In this document: positions 1 to 13,800 of the stretch, piece after piece
Position numbering within the stretch: position 1 is the stretch's first letter
Layout: each line of letters opens with the position of its first letter
Assembly (NCBI RefSeq): GCF_910594005.1
Contig: NC_057815.1
Coordinates: 67,966,052 to 68,030,051 of the forward strand
Direction of reading: 5' to 3'
Length of the DNA stretch: 64,000 nucleotides
Source of the DNA: Cervus elaphus
Lineage: Eukaryota > Chordata > Mammalia > Artiodactyla > Cervidae
Notes under the pieces: generated by a model
The model's input: the letters and a program-made list of their open reading frames with translations, nothing else
Database searches by the model: none
What the model was told of the DNA's origin: nothing
Made by a program: the position numbers and the translations under genes

Positions 1-1043
1 AGTAGAGATTCTGACAACCTTGCTAGTCCAGGAGGCCAAAAACTGGAGTCCAGAGTATGTCATAGAAAGGGAGCCCCAATCAACTGCCCCTGTTTTAAGT
101 TAGGGCAGTGGAGGACTAAATCCAAAGAGGAAGTGTGAACTAGAAAACAGTGTGATCCTTGCAGGGACTGAAGACTAGCTTCAAACAACTTCAATTTCTA
201 TAAATGAATTAAGCTGATTTGGAGTTATTGATGACCTATATGCCAAAAGAACTCTAGATCTGGTGAGGGAAAAAAGTAATTTGAGTTGCCCACAGGGGAG
301 TCATGGTTTCTCATTCAGTTCCTGATTATCTACATGTAAATTAAAACTAATCAAACTTTAATAAAATGGAATACTCAGCTCCTCAGTCACACTAACCACA
401 TCTCAAGTGCTCAATATGACTAGTGGCTACCATATTGGACAATGTGGACATAGAACATTTCCTACAATATAGAGAGTGCTAGTGAACGCTTTCAAACATA
501 ACTAGAAAATATCTGGAAACTGGTGCTAAGTCTGGGGTATGAAAGGAATGGTGGTCCATATCAGAAAGTAGGCAATTGTGACGATTCAAAGGAAGAATGG
601 AAATTTAGCCTGTGAATGGACCTGGTCAACTCACAAACCTACTTTGTGGTTATCTCCCCAGTTCTTGCATCATTAGAAAAGATGCACTAAGCCACTGACA
701 AAATAACCACACTTTTTTACTGACCAATAACATGAGGGCTCTTATAATAGGAAGGGCCAAATTGAAGCCCTAGGAATTTTGCATCCAGAACAGTAAATCA
801 AAGATAATTCCACATCTCTGAGGTAACTGCAGAGATTACTGCAAACACTAAAGACTGGAAAAGTAGAAGGATAATGAGTCCTATAACATCCCTGTTTATC
901 TTGTTTATTTGACTTGTGCAGAAGACAGGTCTTGAAGAATGACTGTAAATTACTCAATCACATGGTGATTCCAATTTCACCCACTGTTCCCTATGTGGAC
1001 TCTTCTTACTGTAGCACATCAACACAGCCCCTAGCACTTGTGA

Positions 1044-1176
1044 TGATTCTCCAGGCAAGAATACTGGAGTGGGTTAACCATTTCCTTCTCCAGGGGATCT
1101 TCCCGACCCAGGGGTAGAACCCGGGCCTCCCGCATTGGAGGCAGACGCTTTAACCTCTGAGCCACCAGGGAAGCCC
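1044..1176 (-). mobile_element. Bov-tA SINE (partial)
   Basis: Antisense copy of the ruminant tRNA-Glu-headed SINE: on the plus strand it reads CTCCAGGCAAGAATACTGG through GAGCCACCAGGGAAGCCC. The 3' part is missing. It is inserted in the pol remnant. Confidence 0.85.
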
Positions 1177-2583
1177 ATGCCAGATGTTACTTTCTCTTTA
1201 TTAATGAACAAGAACTACCAGAAGCAGTCTGCTTTCACCTGACAGGGACAGCAGTATACCTTTGTTCTCTTCCCGGGGGCTACATTAACTCATAATCTAA
1301 TCCATGGAAATCTTGATTATTTTGGTATTCCACAGAACACTATATTGACTGGAGCTAATGGGCAGGAAATTCAAATACTTTAGATGCATCAGTATGGACT
1401 GTGCCACAGGATGGAGGTAGACCTCACAAAAATTCAAGAAACTGACACCATGATTAATTTTCTTGATGACCAGGTATCTATCTGGAGCATGTTGGAATAT
1501 ACCTCCAATGTGAAAGACATCTTTCACTGCCTTCTACTAAGAAAAAGTTACAAAGCTTTGTTGGCTTTTTTTTGATTTGGGCAGCTACATGTAAAACATT
1601 TGTGCTGTTCTGATCCATTTACTGAGGCTGCTAGTTTTGTGTGAGAAGAGCAAGGCAAGGCTCTGCAACAGGTCCAACTGCCATGCAAGTTGCTCTCTGG
1701 GCATAATGTCATTTACCACGGGTATTGGGTGCTATGACTCAGCAGGTCCAACTGTGTTCTAACTGTCTAAGTCTGTATAGATAGGGTTACCATATATCCT
1801 GGTTTTCAAGGACAGTTTGAATTTTCACCTGTTATTGCCAAATAATTAATAGTGGTGCTTTTCCCTTTCAACTATGTTCCTGGTTTGGATGATAAATAGA
1901 GTGAATGATCACTCACTCTATGAATAGAGCCTTTTCAAGGCACCAATTACAGAATCATTTTTTGAGCAAAGTTATGCTCTATTCTTCATATAACTATTTT
2001 CCTTTTGAGAAACAGCTTCGGGCTTACTCCTGCATGTTGGTAGAGACTGAACACCTGACCATGGGCCACTAAGGGGACCACGTTTCCTGAGATGTGCATT
2101 ATGACCTGAATGTTCAGAACTCCCTCAGTACATGAAAATAACTTTGGAGATCAGCTCAAGCAAATCTGGAAACATTGAATGAATTAACATTGCTTAGATT
2201 TCCACAATGCCTACTCTTGCTGTACTGTTTCTTCTCCATCAACCCATAACTAATGTTCTATGACCACTGGGTGTAGGAGAACAATATACAAATGAATTTA
2301 CAAATGATTTTGCATGATATGCTGATACTAACCAAAACCAGAGTGTTGCAAGATTATAACTCCATACCAATGTGGCTCTGAAAGACAGGGGAGGAGAAAT
2401 CCTCCCAAGAGATAAAACCCAGAACAAAAGATCTGACTGTTCATTTTACTTGGTTGGTGAGATAGCCAAAAGTGCAGTGGTTTAGCTGAAGAGTCAAAGC
2501 TTAGAAAACATAATGTAAAACTGCTGACAGGGAGGACTGAGGGAGAATTATATGAATGGACCTCTCAGAATGAACAGGATGAG

Positions 2584-2790
2584 TTTTTTTTTTTTTTTTT
2601 TTTTTCATTTATTTTTATTAGTTGGAGGCTAATTACTTTACAATATTGTAATGGGTTTTGTCATACATTGACATGAATCAGCCATGGATTTACATGTATT
2701 CCCCATCCCGATCCCCCCTCCCGCCCCCCTCTCTACCCAATCCCTCTGAGTCTTCCCAGTGCACCAGGCCCGAGCACTTGTCTCATGCAT
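2584..2790 (-). mobile_element. Ruminant L1 3' end, with target-site duplication
   Basis: A T22 run (the antisense poly-A), then TTTTTATTAGTTGGAGGC and a pyrimidine-rich stretch, typical of a ruminant L1 3' UTR in antisense. ACAGGATGAG flanks it on both sides (2574-2583 and 2791-2800), a perfect 10-base target-site duplication. Confidence 0.85.
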
Positions 2791-4084
2791 ACAGGATGAG
2801 AATTATTTGTATCTCGTGTGAATTCTCCCAAAGACTATCCACTTCAGATAAGACTCTCAATGATCAGGTGAACAAGATGACCCATTCCATGAATGTCAGT
2901 TAGATACCCTGCTACTTGCAAAATGACCTTGGCAGCAGGGAAGAAGGCTACCTATTTCCCCTCCACAAAATTCATTTGGCTACCAGTCATGTTGAACACC
3001 CAACCTGCCAATAACAGAGGCTAATGCTGAGTTGCTAACATGGCACCATTTCTAGGAGGATTAGTCAATCATCCAGTAGAAGGATGACTAGAGTGGACAT
3101 TTACTTTCATAAAAGGAGCAGTGATTTTTTTTTTCCTTACTGAAATATATATGTATTTGAGATATGGATTTTCCCTGCCTAACTGCAGTGTTCTGCCAAG
3201 CATCACAATCTGTGGAGTTACAGAATGTCTTATTCATTATTTCAGTAGTACACATAACATTGCTTCTAACCATGGAACACATTTCATGGCAAAGAAGTAC
3301 AATAATGGACTCAAGGATATGGAGTTTAATTTTTTGCCATGTACTCCATCACACAGAAGTAGGTGACCTAACAGAATTGTAAAACAGTCTTCTGACAACT
3401 TATTTATTCCACTAGCTAGGAGACTGCCCGCTGCGAGCTTGGATGCTGACTTACAGGATGGAGTGTCACCTAAACTAGCAACTAAAACTGATTCTGTTTT
3501 TCTCACACCGGATCATAAAGGCCTAGGAATGAATGAATGAAAATGAAAGCAGCTCCTCTTACAGTTTGCTTCTAATTCCTGCAGCTCTGAGTTCCTAAGT
3601 TAGAGCTCTGAGTTTCCTTGGGAGGAATACTTTTACAGGGGACACAAAAATAGTTCGACTTAACTGGAAGTTAAGTTTACTTCTGGCCTCTTGGGTTCTT
3701 TATTCCACTGAACCAACAGGCAGGAAAAGAGGGGTTTATTATATTGGCCAGGTGACTGATACCAGTTATCAAAAGTAGGTATGATGGCTGCTCTGCCTTG
3801 AAGGTAAAAAGGAATATCTTTGGAATCCAAGGAATTATCTGATATTCCTCTTAAAAGCATAATGTCCATTGGTCAAAGTTGATGGCATTTCTGCAAGATG
3901 AACAGAGTTCTGGAGTGGGATGGTTGTGACGGTTGCCTAACAGTGTGAATGTACTTAATGTTGTTGAACAGTACATTTAAAATGGTTAAGATAGAAAGGC
4001 TTCTGATAGGGAAAGAGGACAGTCTGAGGTAGCCCTTGGAATATGTACAGAAGCAACACAAGAAGAGAAAGTAATGGTCATAAG

Positions 4085-4322
4085 CCTGTTCTCTGGAGTC
4101 AGATGGACTTGGTTCAAATTCTGCCTCTGCGACTTGGCTTTGTAACTCTGGTTGAGTTATTTAATCTACCGGTGCCTCAATTTCCTCATCTATAAAATGA
4201 GGGTGATGATAACAGGATGCTTACCTCACAGGGTTGTGAGGATTAAATGAGTTAGTATATATTAAGAGTGTCAGAACAGTATCTGACACATAGTAAGCAT
4301 TACACATGTATTACTATTATTA
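4085..4322 (+). repeat. MIR SINE
   Basis: GGTTCAAATTCTGCCTCTGC, GACTTGG...TTTAATC and CTCATCTATAAAATGAGGGT follow the MIR consensus for most of its length. Confidence 0.85.
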
Positions 4323-4726
4323 CAAGAGAAAGGGCCAGTACATTCTGGCCAGAAGGCACGGCCTCAACAAATGTGCAGAATGGAAATACGCAAAGCTTAT
4401 TTAGAGGGTTCATGAAGGGGAATAGTCTGCAAGAGCAATAGCCACAACTTACGAATGAGCAATCAGAGGAAAGGACAGTGACATGCAGACACCCATGTCA
4501 CTTCCTACTGGGGAGGGGTATGGACTCCCTAGCTGAGGCCTCCCCAACTCTTGGGGCCTTGCTTCCACCGGTACCTTTACTGGGAGCTTCAGTAGGTGGC
4601 ATTCTCCTGGCTCTGAACACTCACAGTCTGTCCTTACAGCCTTTTAGAACTGCTTTGGACTATTTCTTTGGATACTTGTACTCAGGAGGGAAACACATGG
4701 GACAGACTCTGGGATATGGGACTTAC

Positions 4727-4860
4727 TGTTCTGCGACAGCCAAACTGGGTGGCAGAGAGGTGAGGCCATTGCCTGTGAGGAGCAGGACACGGAGATGTGG
4801 CAGAATCCCCAGGTCACAGATGGCCTCCGCCGTCAGGCTGTTGAAGGAAAGGTCCAGGAA
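4727..4860 (-). CDS. XRRA1: XRRA1 sixth coding exon (two LRRs)
   Basis: 44 codons plus two bases: FLDLSFNSLTAEAICDLG then LRVLLLTGNGLTSLPPSLAVAE. Two consecutive LRR cores. Acceptor CACCATAG|TTC, donor GAACA|GTAAGT, phase 2. The plus-strand 157-codon open frame over it (4478-4951) is a shadow. The next exon was not found and is presumably left of the window. Confidence 0.92.
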
Positions 4861-7800
4861 CTATGGTGCAAAGATAGAAGACGGAGAAACAGAAGCACTC
4901 CTCGTGACAACCATGCTCATACATGAGGTGGGAGGTGGCTACTTTTTTTAACTTTCCAGGGGGCCCATCAACCACAGACTAAAACCCTCCTGACTCTCTG
5001 GATTAACATTCAAGGTCTACAAGAGTTACTTCCCAACCAATTTGCCAGCCTTTGCTCCCATGCTGCAAGCTTTTGCTTATCCCGTGGTGCTAGCCAAAGT
5101 GACTCCTCCCTATTCCTTGCCCCACCCCACCCAGAGATCTTTGCTTGAGCTTTTCACTCAGGGATGCCCTCTTTCTATGTAACAAAATCCAAACCCTAAA
5201 AGGCCAGCTCAAAAGTTCCCTCCTTCTGAAAGCTTTTTTCATTCCCAGCTAGATGGAATCTCTCCCTCCCCTGACTTTGAGTGCTTTATCTAGACTGCTT
5301 CCAGGGTATTTCTCATAGTCAGCCAGGTAACTGTGATAACTGGATATAAGTCTGAGGACTAGAGATTTTGGTATATGGATGTGCCAAGCGAGCAGGTCCT
5401 GGTGCACAGTGGTAGACTAGGCTATAAACTCTCTGAGGTGAAGCGCCTTGTCCCTGTAATCTAGCATAGGACCTGGCACAGTAGGTGCACATAAAATAAG
5501 CAGCTGAAATGAACTGGCTTATGAGGACAATGACCCCAACTGTCACCTCATCATAAAGCACATTCTAACTAGCCACCGAGATTCATGATATAGTCGACTT
5601 GGGTTAGGGGGCCAGCCAGGAAACTGAGTTTCTGTCTGCAAACACAAAGGCAATTATGATAAATGGTATCACTCCAGTCTTTGTTTTCTTTCTGGAAGAG
5701 CCTCTCCAGACACCTACTTTAGCTCTTTGCTCCCTTCCCTCTCTCTCTGTAATAGGGAAGAACCTTTTTAATTTTATTACCCGTTAATCACTAAAGGGAT
5801 GTTACCTATAAAATTAAATTATATGTAATGGCCCATCTCTGGGAATCCTGCCTCACAGGTAATGAGCCGTAAGCTAAAATTCCTCTGTTTAGCTCACAGG
5901 AAAACTCCTGAACAGGCCCACCTCTGAATGACTTGCAGGAAGGAAGAAATTAACACTTCCCCTCAGGAGGCTGACTAAACCAGGAAATGTTTGACTTTAT
6001 TCCTTCCTCTTTTAGTAGAAAAGAAGCCTGAGTTCTAACTCAGGCAAGAGGGCTCTTTGGGACATTAGTTCACCATCTTCTCGGTTTACTGGCTTTCTGA
6101 ATAAATTCACTATTCGGTGCCCCAACAACTTGCCTCTTGATTTACTGGCCTGTTGTGTGGCGAGCAGTACTTGGTAACACATTCACCCACACATACCCAC
6201 TGACCCCTACTGAATGGGGTCAGTTTCAGCATCTTACACAGCTGGTGCAGGGGCAAGGTTCCCAGTCTACCACTTCAGTGAAACACAGTCAATCACACAT
6301 AAACACAACTGACTGTAGGTCACTGTTGGAGGAGGGCTGGGTTTGGTTTGATTCCACTGCAGTAGTTTACTGATACCCCCCGTAGACCTGGCTTTAAGTC
6401 CTGACTAACTGTGATATTGGACACATTACTTAAGCTGAGCTTCCTTATCTATAAAGCAGAAATAATAATAGGTTTTTATGAGAAGTTGTGTAGGTAAAGC
6501 CTTTAGCAGAGCCTGGAACACAGTAAATGCTTAATGATGCCTGTCATGGTCATCACCATCCCTTCATTCAAGGCCTGTACACTGAAGGCTTACTGTGAAC
6601 CAATCCATGCCCTGTGTGAGCTCATAGCCTAGTCAGGCAGCTAGATACATAATGTGTGTCTGTTAAGTAGCAATGCTACTAGCATAGATGTTTGACCTCT
6701 ACCAGGGGCTCCAGACGGGCTTCACACAGCAGGTGACACTTAGGCTGTCCTCAGAGACTAGCTGGTATTCACCAAATTGTTGAATCATCAAAAAAGCAAG
6801 AGAGTTCCAGAAAAACATCTATTTCTGCTTTATTGACTACACCAAAGCCTTTGACTGTGTGGATCACAACAAATTGTGGAAAATTCTTCAAGAGATGGGA
6901 ATACCAGACCACCTGACCTGCCTCCTGAAAAATCTGTACGCAGGACAAGAAGCAACAGTTAGAACTGGACTTGGAATGAGGGACTGGTTCCAAATCGGGA
7001 AAGGAGTACATCAAGGCTGTATATTGTCACCCTGCTTATTTAACTTATACGCAGAGTACATCATGCAAGTTGCCAGGCTGGATGAAGCAGAAGCTGGAAT
7101 CAAGATTGCCAGGAGAAATATCAATAACCTCAGATACACAGATGATACCATCCTTATGGCAGAAAGCGAAGAACTAAAGAGCCTCTTGATGAAAGTGAAA
7201 GGAGAGTGGAAAAAGTTGGCTTAAAACTCAACATTCAAAAAACTAAGCTCATGGCATCCAGCCCCATCACTTAATGGCAAACAGCAAACAGATGGGGACA
7301 CAATGGAAACAGTGACAGACTTTGTTTTTTTGGCCTCCAAAATCACTGCAGATGGTGACCGCAGCCATGAAATTAAAAGACACTTGCCCCTTGGAAGAAA
7401 AGTTACGACCAACCTAGACAGCGTATTAAAAAGCAGAGACATTACTTTGCCAACAAAGGTCTGTCTAGTCAAAGCTGTGGTTCTTCCAGTAGTCATGTAT
7501 CGATGTGAAAATTGGACTAAAAACAAAGTTGAGTGCCAAAGAAATGATGCTTTTGAACTGTGGTGTTGGAGAAGACTCTTGAAAATCCCTTGAACTGCAA
7601 GAAGATCAAACCAGTCAATCCTAAGGGAAATCAGTTCTGAATATTCACTGGAAGGACTGATGCTGAACCTGAAACTCCAATACTTTGTGAAGTACTGACT
7701 GTATTAACCTGATGCATAGAACTGACTCACTGGAAAAGACCCCGATGCTGGGAAAGATTGAAGGCAGGAGGAGAAGGGGATGACAGAGGATGAGATGGTG

Positions 7801-10800
7801 GCATGGCATCACCGACTCGATGGACATGAGCTTGAGCAAGCTCCAGGAGTTGGTGATGGACAGGTAGGCCTGGCATGCTGCAGTCCATGGGGCAGCAAAG
7901 AGTCAGACATGACTGAGCGACTGAACTGAACTGAAATTGTTAAGGACAGAAAGACATACAGCACAGCAAGTGGCACGTAAAGAAGTCAGGAGGCAGAAGG
8001 CAGCCTTGCTTATTCTGAGATCTGCAAATGGTCTGGGTATGACTAGAGCCCATGGTATAGAGCGGGCTTGATTGGACTGCACAGGCCATGAAAGATGCCC
8101 AGCACTGAAGCAGTGCCGAGTTTATACCACCATCTGCAAACTCCAATGAGAATTCACACAAATGGGCTATCCCACTTGGCAGGGACAGAGAGAGATTGCA
8201 AGAAGGAACACCTGGAAATCTGGCTTGGGTAAACAGATAAAGATGGGGATAATTCTCTCCTCCATACACATACATGGACAGTCAACAAGGCCTATGGATT
8301 CTATCTCCTTGATACTTCTCACATATGTTCCTTCTGATTCATTCTTTATACAACAGCCACGCCACAGTGGTTTTTATAAAATATAGTTTGGACCCTATTA
8401 CTATTCAGCTCCAAATACTTCAGTGGATCCTTACTATCCCTAGGATAAGGGTCAGAGTCCTTAAAAAGGCTTCCAAGGCTCTCTAAGGTTTTTTCTGTTA
8501 CCTCCTGGGCTCATCTATCACCATATTCTACTGAGTCTCACTGCATTCCAACCATACTGAGCTGTTCCATCAGGGTTCTAGCTCAGAAATAGGCAAACGA
8601 AGGCCCGTAAGCCATAGCCAGCCTGCTATCTGTTTCGTATGGCCTGTGAGCTAAGAATGTTTTGTATGTTTTTAAATGGTTGGGGGAAAAACACATTAAT
8701 ATAACATTGTATGAGAATTAAATAAAATTCAAATTTCAGCATCATAAAGTTTTATGGGAACACAGCCCTGTCCATTTGCTTATATACTGTCTACAGCTGC
8801 TTTCCTTCTACAACAGCAGAGTGGACTCGTTATGACAGTTATGACTAGCTACAACCGTAGGGGCTTCATAGCCTAAAATAGTCACTGTCTGGCCTCTTAC
8901 AGAAAAAGTTTGCTGATCCTTGCTCTGGCTGTTTTGGCTATTTAATGTTGGGTCCAAATCTGCTTTCTACGGAAGTAAGGACAGTTCAAAGAAATGAACA
9001 GTCTTAGAACTTGCAGGGCAAAGAATTTCACAGCTGGCCCAGAATTTACAGAGGGGGAGACGTAAGTTCCACCAAGAGGGTAAATTATTTGGCCAAGGAG
9101 GTTAGGGGAAAGCAGTGGTGGACCAAGACTACAAACAAGGTGTCCTGACTTTTAAGGCAGTTCTCCAGTTGACTCTTTTTCGGACTTGTGTACAGAGAAT
9201 CAAATCATGACAAAGCTGTTTTTCTTTATCTTTTTTTTGGTCTCTGCTTTTTATTTATTTATTTTTTTCGATTTATTTTTATTAGTTGGAGGCTAATTAC
9301 TTCACAATATTGTAGTGGTTTTTGCCATACATTGACACGAATCAGCCTCCTGAAGAGTTCTACTCTGGGTGACAGCCTTTCTGGCAAACAAGGAGAGAAG
9401 AGTCCTAACTTGGATGTTGTATCTGCTGAGTCACATCAAGTTTCATTACACATCAAAGTATTCACTGTTATTGGCTGCAAATTCAGGCTATCTGACGGGT
9501 TTATCCTTTTTCTTAGAGAGCCCTCGCAAACCATAGAGAAAGGGGAATAAATGACTGACCAGGAGATTTCCTCTTCTCATTAACATTCTGAATCTTGACT
9601 TTGTTCTCTTATGTAAACAAATCCCCTTGGACAGGACTGGTCTGCTGGATAAATAATCTTCATCAGTTGCAATCACACTATGAGGCAGGGCCTCCAAAAA
9701 GTCAATTAATGATCAACCAGTAAGTCAGCTGTAGGGTCAGAGCCTGTAGTCACGTCCCCTCCCGGTGGGCCCACAGGCACTTGAAGTAGGAGTTTGAAAT
9801 GGTTGGGGTAAGGAATGTAGGAGTCCTTGAACAATGTACAATATACAGGAGCTCAATAACTACTTTTTTTAAAGCAAAATAACAAATTAATGGAAACCTG
9901 TAAGAAGCTCCCAGGCCTGTAGGTAAAGAAGTGGCTCCCTATATCTCTACAGTTTCTGGAAACTGTTTCCCTCTGTCTATAATAAACTCTGGTATAACAT
10001 GTTTTTTAACCTAGCACAAAGCTGCATGAGTTGTTGTACATTTTCTCTCTCTCTCTCCTTGTTTTATTGGACTTTCAAGAACTTCACTTCCTGGATAAGT
10101 ATGAGAACTACTCCTGTCAGAAATCATAGTAAAGCACTGTGAGCCTCAATATGACTGGAAACCGTGGAGAAAAAGTACCATTATATTCAGTATAGCATGT
10201 TTCAAAAATACAAGGACGTATAACCCATTTCAGGAAGATCACCATCCCAAGTGGTTAAAATGCCTTAAAACTTTGGCATGTAACTCTTAAAAGTGCACTC
10301 TTGCGGAAGGTTTCTCTCTGGTCAGACTGGGTTAAATGAGGTTTTTATGAAGAATGGCTGTCTCTTGATGTTTGCACATTAAATGATTTAAGTTACCAGT
10401 TCTTTGAGGTAAACCCCAAGGATCATAACATGCAGACATTTTGCTGAGGTGTGACTCTGAAGCTTTTCTAGAAGGCAAACACGTGAGGAAGAGCCCGTTA
10501 CTTAGTGAGTGAGCCTGGCCAGATGCCTGCCCCACACCTCAATTCAGCTCTGCTGTTCTCTACTCTCTGTGCACGCAGACTCTCAGGTGGTGACAAAAGC
10601 TTTGTTTTTTTGTGAAACAAAATTACCCTAAAGTTTTCATAGATGCTGATACGTGATTAACCTGAAGTATGAGAACATGTACAGAAGATGCATGACTATG
10701 GGCAATCTAGGAGAAAGATTTCCAAGAAGAGTGCAATTTTTAAAAATATTTTCAAATACAAAACAGCTGTGGATATACAGATGTCACGAGTCTGCTATAG

Positions 10801-13800
10801 AACTTAGAGAGGCCCTATTTTATTTCACACTCATCCCTGACCCTATGGCCCATAACCTTATCCAAGCTCATTAGAACCAGTCTGGCTCATTCATACCAGG
10901 GTGGGCCTCGGGAATCAGTTCACAACACCTCTCATTCAGCTGGGCCAGTCTGCTGTGCCTAGCACTTAACCCCCATGCCTCAACCCCCACTGGATCCAGA
11001 TCTCCCCTCAAATTCTCTGTCCTAAAATAGTCTATTTAAACTCACTCTCCTGCACAGACTCCTTTGGCATCTGTTTTCCAAGACCATGCACCATGGCCAT
11101 AGGTATAATGTATTCTCATCCAACTGCCATCACCTCCACCAACCCATTCCCTTATCAAATCACCACCAACTCCACCACCATCCCCAGAGGACCACCTGAA
11201 GCAAGGTAGCTATAAAGGCCCAGAGAGCTCCTTCCCCAAAATTATGATCAGTAGACTCCTTACACCCATTCCTTACAGGGAAACAGGTGGGCACCCAAAA
11301 CTCCCTACCTCCGACTTACTTCCAAGGACTTAAAGTCTCCGTATTTCACATAGACTGTTTTGATGCCATTAAATGCAAGCTCCAGTTCCTTTAAGATTGG
11401 AAACGTGTGAAATGCCTCTAAAGGAGGGGGAGAAAGAAGGAAACTGTAACTTGTAAAAGACATAAGAGAAAGATAAAATAGTGGTCATTTACTGGGTTCC
11501 CACTGGATTAGGCCCAGCATTATGTAAAGTGCTTTACTTACATGGACTCTTAGTCTCTAACAACTCTGAAAAAGAGTGATTACTACTTCCATTCCACTGC
11601 TGAAGAACCCAAGGCTCAACCAGGCTAAGTGATTTGCTAGAAATAGAATTACTAAATGGAAAGATCAAGAACTGAATCTAACTCCAAAGCCCATTTTAAA
11701 AAATGACCCTTATTATTTCTTATTATAAAAGTAAACATTTCCACCAACGTTTTTAAAAAAAATAGAAAAATAAAAGTTCCTTTTATCTCAATACCTAGAG
11801 ATAACTATTCAAAGTTTCACGTATAATACTCGACTTTTTTATGTGTATACTGAAACACACACACACACACACTTCTTTCTACAAAAAGGGACTCATACTA
11901 CACACATTGTACTGTGACTTGCTTTTTTTTCCCCCTTAACAATATGATTTAAAGATGTTCTAAGTCAAAACATACAGATCTGCATAATGTCTGAATTATA
12001 CTCTATAGTATAGACATATCCTATTTTATTTAACCATACCCCTAGGGACAGTGGCTAGATTATCTGAATAAAAGTTTAAGAACACTTCCTCTTCTGCTTG
12101 AGAACTGGACCTTGAGTTAACTTTCTAGCCCTCTTCCATTGGTAACCTGAAAAAAAATGGTACAGTCACTGTGTTATTAAGCAAAATTGCTGTGGTAAAA
12201 ATGACCCAGGTTGGTTAAGTCACATCTGGACTAGAAGAAACTAAAAATGAACTATTACCTATCTGAAGGGGGTGCCATAACTTTGGGCTTCTCTGTGTGT
12301 GGGCACTCCTATGATTGGACATGTCCTTTTCAGGAACTCTGGGGGCCTTGTCTATGGAGTGTTATAACATCTATTTGCTCCTGTGGTGAAGAAGGCTTCT
12401 AAGCCAGAGTGCTGGCATCAACCCATTGAGAGTGGCCGAAGAGTGGCTCGCGGATGGCTACCTGAACAGCTACATGAACTGCTCAGGAACTGCACTAAGG
12501 ATTTCAATGAACATGACGTGCTGATGCTGTGCTGCTGGCATCCATGGGGAATTACCCAGAGCCTTCCAAGTGAATCTGGTGTCAAGTGTGGCCTACGTTG
12601 GTTTTGTGAGTTGGAATGTTCTAGAGAGTCAAATAGAAACATGTGCTTTCAGGGTATTTCCAGTGAACATCCTTGTTCAAGTCTGTTTCTGTAGAATAAA
12701 TTTTTGGGAGTGGAACTACTAGACTATGTTAAGAGACACTGCCAAACTACCTTCCAGAGATGCTGCACCAATTTATTTCACTTGAATACGAGAGTACCCA
12801 TTTCCCTACCAGTGCTGGCAGTCATCAGTCCTTCTCATTTCTGTCAATATTTGATAGGCATAAAATAGCTCTTGGATGCTATTTTATTTACTAGTGAGGT
12901 TGAGCATCTTTCCATATGCCTGCTGGCCTTTATTTTCAAACTCAGACTCCTGAGAGACCACACTGTTTCCTTTCTTGAAAAACACCCTTCAAAACTCAAT
13001 GCATTCAAAACTGAATTCATCCTATTTATCCCTAAACCTGCCTTTCCTATACTGCTGTCTGTCTCAGTAAATCCCCTTGGTTCTTCTCTTTCTCTACAAG
13101 CCCATTAGTTACCAAGTCTGGCTTATTTCTACCTCCTCTCTCGCTCTGTCTCTCTCAATCCCCTCTACCCTTACGGCCATAGCCCCAGTTGAGGCCTCAC
13201 CTCCCCTCTCCTGGAAAAATGCAACCATCTTCCAGGTTTCCAGGCTCCCATCTTACAATCCATGCTTCTCACAGCCACTACTGAGTCTCTATTTCAAAGT
13301 CTTCCAAGGTTCTCTTTTGCCTGCAGAGTTAAGTCCATGTCCCTCAGTGCCCCTGATAATATGGGGACCTTTGCCCACTTTTCTAGTCTCCATTCTCCCC
13401 TGCCTATATCTCTTATACACCTACAAAGCTTCTTCAGGGTCCCTGATCAGGCACTGCTGCCCCCCGTCTGTTGTTCTGTTGGCCTGAAGTGCCTTCTCAC
13501 CTTCCAATTTCTGAGTCACTCCTATTCGTGTTTTAGGTCTCAGCTTACATACTCCTTTTCTCACAAGTATCTTCTGACACTCGAGGCCCAGTTGATTTTC
13601 TGATTCCTTCTATCATTGCACTTACCGTATCCTGCTAGAACTGAGCTCAGAAGAACAGAAAACTGGATACACTGATTTCTAAAAGCCAAACAGTCATACT
13701 GTCCTGACACCCAGCAGGGGTCGCTGTGGATTCGCTGAATAAACTACCCCCATAGTAGTTCTCAGGGACTTAAAAACTTTTTACATACAGTCCCTTGGTA

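Larger units (their letters stand above)
920..3560 (+). pseudogene. Decayed endogenous retroviral pol (RT, RNase H and integrase fragments)
   Basis: Translation in shifting plus-strand frames gives successive retroviral pol pieces: an RT start near 925-1010, RT blocks at about 1215-1310 and 1390-1560, a connection/RNase H piece near 1640-1760, the RNase H end and integrase N-terminal side at about 2850-2910, and an integrase core at about 3150-3370 (YGFSLP, then NHGTHFMAKK). All are broken by stops and frameshifts. A Bov-tA SINE (1044-1176) and an L1 3' end (2584-2790) interrupt it. It is not functional. It lies antisense in an XRRA1 intron. I did not assign the retroviral class, and the LTRs are not clearly visible. 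Confidence 0.65.

Noticed and set aside
3237..3506. Minus-strand 89-codon frame as the next XRRA1 exon
   Set aside because: No LRR or XRRA1 motif, and the plus strand here is retroviral integrase-like. I found no seventh XRRA1 exon in 1-4700.
4478..4951. 157-codon plus-strand open frame
   Set aside because: It is antisense over the XRRA1 LRR exon at 4727-4860. The minus strand has splice sites, LRR motifs and phase agreement; the plus frame has no recognised domain.
6859..7593. Reverse-transcriptase-like frames as host genes
   Set aside because: They are pieces of BovB with frameshifts, ending in the BovB tail. The same holds for 27514-28568, 29690-32651 and 63078-63764.
13077..13603. 136- and 113-codon plus-strand frames
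   Set aside because: They lie in an L2 fragment, overlap in different frames and show no domain.
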